A stretch of DNA of 55,957 nucleotides from Kutzneria sp. 744 (lineage in GTDB: Bacteria; Actinomycetota; Actinomycetes; Mycobacteriales; Pseudonocardiaceae). Below, piece after piece: positions 17,278 to 25,383 of this stretch; position 1 is the stretch's first letter; every line of letters starts with the position of its first letter. The DNA is taken from contig NZ_KK037166.1 in the NCBI RefSeq assembly GCF_000568255.1, positions 9,510,124-9,566,080 of the forward strand. The letters run 5' to 3'. The position numbers were made by a program, and so were the translations under genes. Under the pieces are notes generated by a model that saw nothing but the letters and a program-made list of their open reading frames with translations, was not told the origin of the DNA and did no database searches.

Positions 17278-17314
17278 GAGCGGCAACCTAGGCGACGACC
17301 GAGAACGTTTTCAA

Positions 17315-18085
17315 CTACCGGACGGCCACGAGCACCCGATCGTCACCGGACTGCCATACTGTGCCGATCTCGCGGAACCCGGCCTGCTGGAGCAACTCCA
17401 CGTGCGTCTCCAGGTCGGGGCCGATGCCGTGGTCGTGCGCCGGCACGGCCCGCTCGCGCCGCTGGGCCAGCAGGTCGGCAAACGTTTCCTCCGCCTCGAC
17501 GGCGTCCCACCACTGGTCCCAGTCCTCGTTCGCCTTCACGCCGGCCCGCGCCTCGTGCCGGTGCCGGACCAGGCGCTGCAACTCACGCAGCCGGGGCTTG
17601 GCCTCGGCGAAGTGGTCGCCGTCGATGAAGACGCCACCGGGCTCGATCAGGTCGGCGAGATCCCGGTACAGCTGGCCGAGGGCCTCGGCCGACAGCCAGT
17701 GCAGCGCGGTGGTCGACACCGCCGCCTGGATCTTGCCGGTCACCCCGGCCGTGTCGGCCCACCCCGGCACGCCCAGCCGCGCCTCCACGAACCGGACGGA
17801 CGACGGAGCGGTGGCCCGGGCGAAGGCCAGGAGCAGGGGATCGGTGTCGATTCCCACGAAATGGGCGGCCGGCACGCGCTCCACCAGCCGGGCGGCCAGC
17901 GAGCCCGGCCCGCAGCCGAGATCGAGGACGGTGGGCGACGAATGTTGGCCGAGCGTGTCCGAAAGGACATCCCCGATCACCGTGAACCGCAGCTCACGAT
18001 CGGGGATGTAGTGCTCCTGCTGCGCGTCCCAGCGGCGCAGCCACTCGGCCGCGACGGCCGGATCCACGATATCGGTGCTGGTCAT
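17315..18085 (-). CDS. Class I SAM-dependent methyltransferase
   Basis: A 256-residue methyltransferase with motif I VLDLGCGPGSLAARL, the acidic FVGIDTDPLLL after strand 2, and AAVSTTALHWLS at motif IV. The type is that of small-molecule (trans-aconitate/ubiquinone-like) methyltransferases. The ATG at 18085 is preceded by GGGGAGGGG. Its promoter region is shared with the divergent importer operon and contains a 15-bp palindrome (18112-18126). Substrate unknown. Confidence 0.88.
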   Translation of the reverse strand: MTSTDIVDPAVAAEWLRRWDAQQEHYIPDRELRFTVIGDVLSDTLGQHSSPTVLDLGCGPGSLAARLVERVPAAHFVGIDTDPLLLAFARATAPSSVRFVEARLGVPGWADTAGVTGKIQAAVSTTALHWLSAEALGQLYRDLADLIEPGGVFIDGDHFAEAKPRLRELQRLVRHRHEARAGVKANEDWDQWWDAVEAEETFADLLAQRRERAVPAHDHGIGPDLETHVELLQQAGFREIGTVWQSGDDRVLVAVR

Positions 18086-18111
18086 GACCCCTCCCCATGT
18101 TCGATCCTTAC

Positions 18112-18126
18112 TGCAACCTAGTTGCA
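18112..18126. promoter_or_regulatory. TGCAAC-CTA-GTTGCA operator-like palindrome
   Basis: A perfect inverted repeat of two six-base half-sites around CTA in the 146-bp divergent region between the methyltransferase and the oligopeptide importer. The size and symmetry suit a dimeric MarR- or GntR-type repressor. No such regulator is adjacent, so the cognate protein is unknown. Confidence 0.55.
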
Positions 18127-18231
18127 ACTGGGTCGCTTCTCAAGGGGTGGACGGCCGATCGACGGGTGTGGTCGCCGGATAGGGTTTGCGACCATCCGTG
18201 TACTGACTGGTATCGAGGTGGGGGAACACCC

Positions 18232-19932
18232 ATGACTTGGCGACGACCGTCCCTGTTGGTAGCCGGTGTGCTACTCGCCGGCACCGCGACCGCGTGTGGT
18301 GGCGGCGGCCAGAGCACCGCCACAGCGTTCGACCCGAACAACTGCCAGGGCGGCACGCTGGAGATCCTCAACCAGGACGACGCCGGCTCGCACCTGGACC
18401 CGGCGCGGCTCTACACCTCGGGCGGCGGCAACATCCCGTCGCTGCTGTTCCGCACGCTGACCACCAGGACCCGCAAGGCCGGCGCGGACGGCGCCAAGGT
18501 CGCCCCCGACCTCGCCACCGACACCGGCCAGCCCAACGCCGACGCCACGGTGTGGACCTACCACCTGCGCGACGGCCTGAAGTTCGAGGACGGCACCCCG
18601 ATCACCTCGGCCGACGTGAAGTACGGCATCGAGCGGGGCTTCGCCGCCGAGCTGCCGGGCGGCGCCCCCTACCTGCACGACTGGCTGGTCAACGCGCAGA
18701 ACTACCCGGGCCCGTACAAGGATCCGAACGGCATCCCGGCCATCGAGACGCCGGACGCCAAGACCATCGTGTTCCACCTGAACTCCCCGCACGGCGACTT
18801 CCCTTACCTGGCAACGGCCACCCAGTTCGCGCCGGTGCCCAAGGCGCTGGACAAGGGCGCCGACTACGAGAAGCATCCGATCTCCAGCGGCCCGTACAAG
18901 ATCGAGACGTACGACAAGGGCAAGAGCGTGGTGCTGGTCCGCAACACCAACTGGTCGCGCGCCGTCGACCCGAACCGGCTGGCCTGCCCGGACCGCATCG
19001 AGGGCACGTACGGCCTCGACCAGGCGGTGATCAACCAGCGGCTGTCCACCGGCACCGGCAAGGACGCCGACGCGGTCACCACCGACACCGACCTCGGCCC
19101 GTCGGAGCTGGCCCAGCTGGACAACAATCCCGAGCTGGCCAAGCGCGTGGCCAAGGGCGGCTTCCCGTACACGTACTACATCGCCTTCGACAACACCAAG
19201 GCCCCGTTCGACAACCCCAAGGTGCGCCAGGCCTTCAGCTACGCCATCGACCGCACCTCGGTGGTCAACGCGGCCGGCGGCAGCTCGCTGGCCTACCCGG
19301 CCACGACCTTCCTGCCCGACAACAAGACCATGGGCTACCAGCCGTTCGACTACTTCCCGGCCGGCCGCAACGGCGACCCGGCCAAGGCCAAGCAGCTGCT
19401 GGCCGAGGCCGGCTTCCCCGACGGCATCACCGTGACGCTGGCCCACCGCAGCGCCGACTTCAACCAGGACGGGCCGAAGGTGGCCACGGCGGTGCAGGAC
19501 GCGTACAAGAAGGCCGGGATCACGGTCAAGCTCCAGAGCATCGAGACCGACAGCTACTCGACCACTGTGGACAATCCGGCCACGCAGCCGCAGATGGCGC
19601 TGCAGGGCTGGGGCGCCGACTGGCCGTCCGGCGGCCCGTTCATCGTGCCGATCTTCGACGGCCGGCAGTACCTGGCCGGCGGCGGCAACTTCAACACCGC
19701 GCACTTCAACGATCCCAAGGTGAACGCCGAGATCGACGAGATCAACAAGATCACCGACCCGGCCCAGGCCGCGCAGCGGTGGGGCCAGCTCGACGCGGAG
19801 ATCATGAAGCAGTCGCCGGCCGTGCTGCTGTTCCACACCACGCAGCTGCGCCTGTACGGCAAGAACGTCAAGAACGCCTTCGTCAGCGACTGGACCGGCG
19901 TCTACGACCTCTCCCAGGTGTCCGTGAAGTGA
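18232..19932 (+). CDS. Oligopeptide-type ABC transporter substrate-binding lipoprotein
   Basis: A 566-residue family-5 (Opp/Dpp) solute-binding protein. The N-terminus MTWRRPSLLVAGVLLAG ends at a Cys near residue 22 (ATAC lipobox) for lipid anchoring. It then has DPARLYTSGGGNIPSLLFRT, the family signature YHLRDGLKFEDGTPITSADV, and FSYAIDRTSVV. The ligand is probably a peptide or other amphipathic oligomer. The ATG at 18232 is chosen over upstream codons because it starts the signal sequence and has GGTGGGG before it. First gene of a five-gene importer operon; its TGA overlaps the next GTG. Confidence 0.93.
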   Translation: MTWRRPSLLVAGVLLAGTATACGGGGQSTATAFDPNNCQGGTLEILNQDDAGSHLDPARLYTSGGGNIPSLLFRTLTTRTRKAGADGAKVAPDLATDTGQPNADATVWTYHLRDGLKFEDGTPITSADVKYGIERGFAAELPGGAPYLHDWLVNAQNYPGPYKDPNGIPAIETPDAKTIVFHLNSPHGDFPYLATATQFAPVPKALDKGADYEKHPISSGPYKIETYDKGKSVVLVRNTNWSRAVDPNRLACPDRIEGTYGLDQAVINQRLSTGTGKDADAVTTDTDLGPSELAQLDNNPELAKRVAKGGFPYTYYIAFDNTKAPFDNPKVRQAFSYAIDRTSVVNAAGGSSLAYPATTFLPDNKTMGYQPFDYFPAGRNGDPAKAKQLLAEAGFPDGITVTLAHRSADFNQDGPKVATAVQDAYKKAGITVKLQSIETDSYSTTVDNPATQPQMALQGWGADWPSGGPFIVPIFDGRQYLAGGGNFNTAHFNDPKVNAEIDEINKITDPAQAAQRWGQLDAEIMKQSPAVLLFHTTQLRLYGKNVKNAFVSDWTGVYDLSQVSVK

Positions 19933-20861
19933 CCGCTCCATCCGATGCACGGCCCGGTCTCCGGGTGTTCACAGGCCGGTTCCGCACCGACCGCGCCGCC
20001 GTGTTCGGCGCGGTCGTGGCGGGCCTGCTGGTGCTGCTGGCGATCCTGGCCCCGGTGCTGACCGCGCTGGAGGGCCAGGACATCGCCTCGTTCCACAACG
20101 ACCTGGTCGACTCGGCGCGCGGCGGCGTTCCGATCGGCTCGCTGGGCGGCATCAGCGGCCAGCACTGGCTGGGTGTGGAGCCGCAGACCGGGCGTGACCT
20201 GTTCGCCCGGGTGGCGCAGGGCGCGCAGATCTCGTTGCTGGTGGCCGTGTGCGCGACCATGGTGCAGGTCTTCCTCGGCGTGGTCGTCGGTCTGGCCGCG
20301 GGGCTCGGCGGCAAGTGGCTGGACACCGTGCTGACCCGGCTGGCCGACATCTCGCTGGCCTTCCCGGTCATCATCTTCTCGCTGGCCCTGCTGACCATCG
20401 TGCCGGACAGCTTCCCCCGGCCGCTGCTGCTGGCCCTGGTGATCGGCGTGCTGGGCTGGGGCGGCACCGCCCGTATCAGCCGCGCCCAGACGTTGTCCTT
20501 GCGCACCAGGGACTTCGTGGCGGCGGCCCGGCTGTCCGGGGCCGGCGGCTTCCGGATCGCCCGGCGGGAGATCCTGCCCGGCCTGGCCGCGCCGGTGATC
20601 ACCTACGCGGCGCTGCTGTTGCCCTCCAACGTGATCACCGAGGCGGCGCTGTCCTTCCTCGGCGTCGGCGTTCGGCCGCCGACCTCGTCCTGGGGTCAGA
20701 TGCTGTCCACCGCCACCACGTGGTTCCGTAGCGACGTGATGTACGTGCTCATCCCCGCGTTCATGGTGTTCCTCACCGTGCTGTCGTTCACGTTGATGGG
20801 TGAGGGGGTCCGGGTGGCGCTCGACCCGCGTACCACCCGGCTGACCAGGAAGGCGGGCTGA
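19929..20861 (+). CDS. ABC transporter permease, DppC/OppC type
   Basis: A 310-residue inner-membrane permease starting at the GTG that overlaps the preceding stop (19929-19932). It has six hydrophobic segments and the binding-protein-dependent transport EAA loop (FVAAARLSGAGGFRIARREI), with the DppC-typical extended N-terminus containing GVEPQTGRDLFARV. The C-terminus ends GVRVALDPRTTR. It pairs with the DppB-type permease starting one base after its stop. Confidence 0.93.
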   Translation: MTAPSDARPGLRVFTGRFRTDRAAVFGAVVAGLLVLLAILAPVLTALEGQDIASFHNDLVDSARGGVPIGSLGGISGQHWLGVEPQTGRDLFARVAQGAQISLLVAVCATMVQVFLGVVVGLAAGLGGKWLDTVLTRLADISLAFPVIIFSLALLTIVPDSFPRPLLLALVIGVLGWGGTARISRAQTLSLRTRDFVAAARLSGAGGFRIARREILPGLAAPVITYAALLLPSNVITEAALSFLGVGVRPPTSSWGQMLSTATTWFRSDVMYVLIPAFMVFLTVLSFTLMGEGVRVALDPRTTRLTRKAG

Positions 20862-20862
20862 G

Positions 20863-21855
20863 GTGCTCGGCTACGCGGTGCGCCGGATCGGCGGCGCGGC
20901 GGCGGTGCTGCTGATCATGTCGGCGGTGGTGTACGTGCTGTTCTACCTGATGCCGTCCGACCCGGCGCAGTTGGTGTGCGGCATCAAGAGCTGCACCCCG
21001 GACCGGCTGGCGCTGATCTCGCACAGCCTCGGCCTCGACGAGCCGCTGTACCTGCAGTACTGGCACTTCCTGTCTGGACTGGTCGCCGGCCGCGACTTCA
21101 GCATGGGACCGTCCGTCGTGCACTGCGCGGCGCCGTGCCTCGGCTATTCCTACCAGTACACCGAACCCGTGCTGCAGATGATCCTGGACCGCCTTCCGGT
21201 GTCGGGCTCGCTGGTGGTCGGGGCGGCGATCCTGTGGCTGGCCTTCGGCATCGGGATCGGCGTGCTGTCGGCGCTGCGCCGGGGCCGCTGGGTCGACCAC
21301 GCCGTCAACGCGCTCGTGCTCGGCGGGCTGGCGGTGCCGATCTTCATCACCGGGCTGCTGGCCCTGCTGGTCTTCTGCGTCTCGCTGGAGTGGCTGCCGT
21401 TCCCGACCTGGGTGCCGTTCGACGAGAATCCGTTGCTGTGGGCCCAGAACCTGATCCTGCCGTGGATCGTGCTGGCCCTGACCACGATGCCCGTGTACGT
21501 CCGGATGTCACGCGCCGGCATGCTGGAGACGCTGGCCGAGGACCACATCCGCACCGCCCGCGCCTACGGCCTGCCGGAGCGGCAGGTGATCGGCCGGCAC
21601 GCGCTGCGGGGGGCGCTGAGCCCGCTGATCACGTTGGCGGCGCTGGACATCGCCGGCATCCTGACCTCCTCGGTGCTCACCGAGTCGGTGTTCGGCCTGC
21701 CCGGCATCGGCCAGCTGACCGTGCAGGCGGTGCGCAACGTCGACCTGCCGGTGGTGGTCGGGCTGGTGCTGCTGATCGGCACGGTCATCGTGGTGTGCAA
21801 CACGATCGCCGACCTGCTCTACGCGGCGGTCGACAAGAGGGTGAGCGTCTCGTGA
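20863..21855 (+). CDS. ABC transporter permease, DppB/OppB type
   Basis: A 330-residue membrane permease, second half of the importer channel. It begins MLGYAVRRIGGAAAVLLIMS and has the DppB pattern LGLDEPLYLQYWHFLSGL, the EAA loop HIRTARAYGLPERQVIGRHA, and the characteristic LTESVFGLPGIGQLTVQAV near the C-terminus. A Cys-containing insert (VCGIKSCTP, VVHCAAPCLGYSY) in the first periplasmic loop is longer than in enteric DppB and might form disulfides. The order DppC before DppB is reversed from the enteric operon. Confidence 0.92.
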   Translation: MLGYAVRRIGGAAAVLLIMSAVVYVLFYLMPSDPAQLVCGIKSCTPDRLALISHSLGLDEPLYLQYWHFLSGLVAGRDFSMGPSVVHCAAPCLGYSYQYTEPVLQMILDRLPVSGSLVVGAAILWLAFGIGIGVLSALRRGRWVDHAVNALVLGGLAVPIFITGLLALLVFCVSLEWLPFPTWVPFDENPLLWAQNLILPWIVLALTTMPVYVRMSRAGMLETLAEDHIRTARAYGLPERQVIGRHALRGALSPLITLAALDIAGILTSSVLTESVFGLPGIGQLTVQAVRNVDLPVVVGLVLLIGTVIVVCNTIADLLYAAVDKRVSVS

Positions 21856-21932
21856 GCGAGCTTGCGAGCGAACCATTCAACGCAGAGCGTCCGCGAACGC
21901 GGACACCGAGCGCCAGCGAGGTGCCGCAGTGA
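21852..21932 (+). CDS. Possible 26-residue coupling ORF between permease and ATPase genes
   Basis: A GTG at 21852 overlaps the permease stop (GTGA), and the TGA at 21930-21932 overlaps the ATPase GTG start (again GTGA). It would encode MSELASEPFNAERPR followed by TRTPSASEVPQ. Ribosomes could pass through it to bridge the 73-bp gap. The DNA contains a short symmetrical GAGCGAGCTTGCGAGCGAA block. Whether the peptide matters is unknown. Confidence 0.35.
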   Translation: MSELASEPFNAERPRTRTPSASEVPQ

Positions 21933-23557
21933 GTGAAACCGTTGTGTCGGTGCGGGATCTGGTCATCGACTTCCACACCGAGGGCGACACGGTCCGGGCC
22001 GTCGACGGGCTCTCCTTCGAGCTGCGGGCCGGGCGGGCCCTGGGCATCGTGGGGGAGTCGGGCTCCGGCAAGAGCGCGACCGCCCTGTCGCTGCTGGGTC
22101 TGCACCGCGGCGGCAACGCCGAGGTCGCCGGTGAGATCGACGTGCTCGGCACGAAGGTGCTCACCGCGACGAACGAACAGGTGCGGCAGCTGCGCGGCAG
22201 CCGGATCGCCATGGTGTTCCAGGATCCACTGTCCGCTTTGGACCCGTTCTTCAGCGTCGGCGACCAGATCGTCGAGGTGTACCGGGCGCACAACAAGGCG
22301 GACAAGCGAACCGCGCGCAGACGGGCGGTCGAGGTGCTCGACCGCGTCGGCATTCCCGACGCGGCCAGGAGAGTCAACGCCTATCCGCACGAGTTCTCCG
22401 GCGGCATGCGGCAACGCGCCCTGATCGCCATGGCGCTGGCCCTGTCGCCCAAGGTTCTCGTGGCCGACGAGCCGACCACGGCGCTGGACGTCACCGTGCA
22501 GGCGCAGATCCTGGACCTGATCCACGACCTGCGCACGGAGACCGGGATGGCCCTCATCCTGGTCACCCACGACCTCGCGGTGGCCGCCGGCAACGTCGAC
22601 GACGTGCTGGTGATGCAGCACGGCAAGGCCGTCGAGCACGGCCCGGCGGCCGAGGTTCTCGGTGCCCCGTCGGCGAAGTACACCCGCGAGCTGGTTGCCG
22701 CGATCCCACGGCTGGAGCAGCCGCGGGAGTCGAAGGTGGTCGGCGGCGAGCCGCTGGTGCAGGTCAAGGACGTGCACCAGGTGTTCTCGGTTGGCTCATT
22801 CCTCAACCGCACCAAGGTGAACGCCGTCGACGGCGTGACCCTGGACGTGCTGCGCGGCGAGGCGCTGGGCGTGGTGGGGGAGAGCGGCAGCGGCAAGACC
22901 ACGCTGGCCCGCATGATCGTCCGCCTGCTGCGGCCGACCGCCGGCCAGATCCTGTTCGACGGCCGGGACATCGCCTCGGACAAGGAGATCCGCGAGGTTC
23001 GGCGGGACCTCCAGATGGTCTTCCAGGACCCGGTGTCCTCGCTCAACCCCCGCCGCACCATCGGCGAGAGCATCGCCGACCCGCTGCGCGTGCAGGGCGA
23101 GGACGCGTCCCGCAAACGGGTTCGGGAGCTGCTCGACCTGGTCGGCCTCGACCCGGACCGGATCGACCGCTACCCGCACGAGTTCTCCGGCGGCCAGCGG
23201 CAGCGCATCGGCATCGCGCGGGCCATCGGGCTGCGGCCCAAGCTGCTGGTCTGCGACGAGCCGGTGTCGGCGCTGGACGTGTCGACCCAGTCCCAGATCA
23301 TCCGGCTGCTGGCCTCGCTGCGGACCGAGTTCGACCTTACGCTGGTTTTCGTGGCCCACGACCTCGCGGTGGTGCGGCAGGTCAGCGACCGGGTCGCGGT
23401 GATGAGCAAGGGGGCCGTGGTGGAGCTCGGCGAGACCGATTCGCTGTACGACAATCCCACGCACCCGTACACCAAATCGCTGCTGACGGCGGTGCCGGTG
23501 CTCGACCCAGAGCTGGCGCGGCAGCGGCGGCTGGAACGCGGACAGCTGACCCCGTGA
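21929..23557 (+). CDS. Fused oligopeptide ABC transporter ATPase (DppD-DppF)
   Basis: A 542-residue protein with two complete nucleotide-binding domains. NBD1: Walker A GESGSGKSATA (about residues 41-51), signature FSGGMRQRALI, Walker B VLVADEPTTALD. NBD2: Walker A GESGSGKTTLA (near 316), QMVFQDPVSSLNPRRTI, signature FSGGQRQRIGI, Walker B LLVCDEPVSALD. The C-terminus carries the Opp/Dpp tail NPTHPYTKSLLTAVP. It drives the importer encoded just upstream. The last codons overlap the GTG of the pentapeptide gene (23554-23557). Confidence 0.96.
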   Translation: MSETVVSVRDLVIDFHTEGDTVRAVDGLSFELRAGRALGIVGESGSGKSATALSLLGLHRGGNAEVAGEIDVLGTKVLTATNEQVRQLRGSRIAMVFQDPLSALDPFFSVGDQIVEVYRAHNKADKRTARRRAVEVLDRVGIPDAARRVNAYPHEFSGGMRQRALIAMALALSPKVLVADEPTTALDVTVQAQILDLIHDLRTETGMALILVTHDLAVAAGNVDDVLVMQHGKAVEHGPAAEVLGAPSAKYTRELVAAIPRLEQPRESKVVGGEPLVQVKDVHQVFSVGSFLNRTKVNAVDGVTLDVLRGEALGVVGESGSGKTTLARMIVRLLRPTAGQILFDGRDIASDKEIREVRRDLQMVFQDPVSSLNPRRTIGESIADPLRVQGEDASRKRVRELLDLVGLDPDRIDRYPHEFSGGQRQRIGIARAIGLRPKLLVCDEPVSALDVSTQSQIIRLLASLRTEFDLTLVFVAHDLAVVRQVSDRVAVMSKGAVVELGETDSLYDNPTHPYTKSLLTAVPVLDPELARQRRLERGQLTP

Positions 23558-24153
23558 GGTTCCCGATTCGGTGGCCGGTGGTGATCGTGGTCGGTGTCGT
23601 GCTGGCCACGATCGGGCTGGTCGGCGGGTACTGGGACCAGATCGACCACGCCGCCGTGGACGCGCGGCACACGGCGGCGCTGAAAGACCTTGGGGCGAAC
23701 GACGTCGAGGCCCGCATTCGCGGCATGAACGAGCTGGAACAGGTCACCAAGGCCTCGCCCGGCGACCAGCCCGCCGTGGTGACCGAATTGGCGGCGTTCA
23801 TCCGGTCCACGGCGGGATCGGCCGACTGCCCGGACCGCCCGGTGAGCGGGGATGTGCAGGCAGCGCTGGGTGTGCTCAACCGGCGGCCGGCGTCGCCGGA
23901 CATCGGCACGGTCATCGACCTGCACGGGGCGTGCCTGCGCAACGCGCAGATGATCCGCATCGAACTGGTGCAGGCCAACCTGTCCGGCGCGAACCTGCGC
24001 GGCGCCGACCTGAGCTGGGCGGTGCTGGACGGCGCCGACCTGCGCGGGGCCGATCTCGCCGGCGCCGACCTCAGCCACGCTCATGCAGTAGCCGCCGACC
24101 TCACCTCGGCCGACCTCGACGGCGCGCGCACCGAGGGCCTGCACCGCGCCTGA
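23554..24153 (+). CDS. Membrane-anchored pentapeptide-repeat protein
   Basis: A 199-residue protein. Residues 6-26 form a membrane helix (RWPVVIVVGVVLATIGLVGG); a helical linker follows, then a pentapeptide-repeat stack from about residue 140 (ANLSGANLRGADLSWAVLDG, ADLRGADLAGADLSHA, ADLTSADLDGA). A-D/N-L-x-x repeats build a right-handed quadrilateral beta-helix. It is coupled to the importer ATPase by a GTGA overlap, so it is made with the transporter; an accessory or regulatory role is inferred only. It is followed by a strong palindrome. Confidence 0.85.
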   Translation: MRFPIRWPVVIVVGVVLATIGLVGGYWDQIDHAAVDARHTAALKDLGANDVEARIRGMNELEQVTKASPGDQPAVVTELAAFIRSTAGSADCPDRPVSGDVQAALGVLNRRPASPDIGTVIDLHGACLRNAQMIRIELVQANLSGANLRGADLSWAVLDGADLRGADLAGADLSHAHAVAADLTSADLDGARTEGLHRA

Positions 24154-24163
24154 GCAAGGGAAT

Positions 24164-24216
24164 GCCACATGCGCTTCCCATTTGCCGCCAGAGCGCAAAT
24201 GGGAAGCGCATGTGGC
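24164..24216. repeat. Family B palindrome, copy 1 (between convergent genes)
   Basis: A perfect 22-bp stem: GCCACATGCGCTTCCC... at 24164-24185 pairs with 24195-24216, with a nine-base loop. It lies between the stop of the pentapeptide gene and the stop of the converging TetR gene. It may terminate both transcripts, but no U tract follows. The core GCCACATGCGCTTCC recurs at 37243, with a variant at 41168. Confidence 0.9.
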
Positions 24217-24219
24217 GAA

Positions 24220-24747
24220 CTAGCGGCGGAAGGCGGCGACGACCATCTCGCCGTAACGACGCCAGGCCGCCTCGTCGACGATGTCCAGGCGCAGCATCTG
24301 GCGCACGGCCCCGCCCACCAGCACCAGGATGTCGGTGACCGTGATGTCTGGGCGAAGGCTTGAGCCCGCCGCGGCGAGAAGTTCCTTCTGGAGGGCCAGG
24401 ATCCGGTCGGTGGACACGGTGCCGGCGGCCAGGGCGTCGGCCAGCAGCCGGTGCTGGGCCAGGGTGGCGAACAGGTCGACGACGTAGCGGCTGAACGCCT
24501 GGCAGGCCTCGGGCTCGGCCAGCGCGGCGACCGTGCGCCGCTCCAACTCCTCGACGTGGCAACGGACGACCGCGGCGACCAGATCGTCCTTGGTCGGGTA
24601 GTTGCGGTACACCGTGGCCTTGCCGACGCCGGCCCGGGCGGCGATGTCCGGGACCGTCCCTTGTAGACCGTGCTCGGCGAAGACCTCGGCCGCGGCGACC
24701 AGCACCCGCTCGTGGTTGAGCCGGGCGTCCAGTCGGCGTTCAGGCAT
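24220..24747 (-). CDS. TetR/AcrR-family transcriptional regulator
   Basis: A 175-residue one-component repressor. The N-terminal helix-turn-helix spans residues 12-55 (ERVLVAAAEVFAEHGLQGTV, AARAGVGKATVYRNYPTKDDLV), followed by an all-helical ligand-binding domain. It overlaps the 3' end of the upstream CMD gene by eight bases, so both are one operon. Two near-identical 14-bp palindromes upstream of that operon (25319-25365) are its likely operators, implying autorepression. Confidence 0.93.
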   Translation of the reverse strand: MPERRLDARLNHERVLVAAAEVFAEHGLQGTVPDIAARAGVGKATVYRNYPTKDDLVAAVVRCHVEELERRTVAALAEPEACQAFSRYVVDLFATLAQHRLLADALAAGTVSTDRILALQKELLAAAGSSLRPDITVTDILVLVGGAVRQMLRLDIVDEAAWRRYGEMVVAAFRR

Positions 24748-25258
24748 CGTCTTCGGCCGGCACGTCCAGTGTGGTGGCGATCCGGTTGAACGCCAGGTAG
24801 AAGGCGCAGACCTGGATCAGCTCGACGAGCTCCCGGTCGGTCAGGAAGGCCCGGGCCCGGCCGAAGAGCTCGTCACCGACCCGGGGCCGCGCGACCAGCT
24901 CGGAGGCGAACTGGATGATCACCTGGTCCCGCGCGTCCAGCCCCGGATTGTCGAAGTCCTTGCGGGCGATGGCCGCGCGCAGCTCGTCGGTGATGCCGGC
25001 CTGCGCCGACATCGGCACGTGCTGGCCGGCGGTGAACTCGCACTCGGTGCACGCGGCGACGGTCAGGGTCGCCAGCTCGCGGTACCGGTCGGGCAGGGCC
25101 AGCACCTCGAACTGGAGCAGGCCCAGCTGGAGGAACGGCTGCACCGTGGCCACGGCGTGGCTGGCCATCCGGACCATGCCCGACGGCGGCACGACAGCCA
25201 GGAACCGCCGCACGTCGGCGGGCAGCGTGTCCGGGTCGGGGGCGGGGAGCCGGGTCAT
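24740..25258 (-). CDS. Carboxymuconolactone decarboxylase/AhpD-like protein
   Basis: A 172-residue helical protein with the AhpD-type redox motif ACTECEFTAGQH (CxxC then His) near residue 70. AhpD-like CMD proteins use the two cysteines for thiol-dependent peroxide reduction; this one may do so, or may act on a ring-cleavage product. It is followed by, and overlaps, the TetR regulator gene. The ATG at 25258 overlaps the stop of a 13-codon upstream ORF, suggesting translational coupling. Confidence 0.87.
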   Translation of the reverse strand: MTRLPAPDPDTLPADVRRFLAVVPPSGMVRMASHAVATVQPFLQLGLLQFEVLALPDRYRELATLTVAACTECEFTAGQHVPMSAQAGITDELRAAIARKDFDNPGLDARDQVIIQFASELVARPRVGDELFGRARAFLTDRELVELIQVCAFYLAFNRIATTLDVPAEDDA

Positions 25259-25296
25259 GACCGCGGGACCGCGGACTCGGCGCGTGTGGTGCTCAT
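25255..25296 (-). CDS. 13-residue upstream ORF coupled to the CMD gene
   Basis: ATG at 25296, peptide MSTTRAESAVPRS, with TGA at 25257-25255 overlapping the CMD ATG (ATGA). GAGAGG precedes the ATG by six bases, whereas the CMD start has no good ribosome binding site of its own, so re-initiation is plausible. It could instead be an N-terminal remnant shifted by an indel. Confidence 0.4.
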   Translation of the reverse strand: MSTTRAESAVPRS

Positions 25297-25318
25297 GGCT
25301 GCCTCTCGGAGGTCAAGC

Positions 25319-25365
25319 GGACCCCAGGGTCCGGTCAGCCCGAAGCTAACCGGACTCCGGGGTCC
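25319..25365. promoter_or_regulatory. Two TetR operator-like palindromes
   Basis: GGACCCCAGGGTCC at 25319-25332 is a perfect palindrome. GGACTCCGGGGTCC at 25352-25365 is the same sequence with one arm altered. They are 33 bp apart centre to centre, about three helical turns, just upstream of the CMD-TetR operon. This fits cooperative binding by the adjacent TetR protein. Confidence 0.7.
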
Positions 25366-25383
25366 AGATCCGTCGAGTGTGGC

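Noticed and set aside
24164-24216. Classical intrinsic terminator
   Set aside because: The stem is strong but no U tract follows on either strand, and related copies occur elsewhere, so it is listed as a repeat family with possible terminator function.
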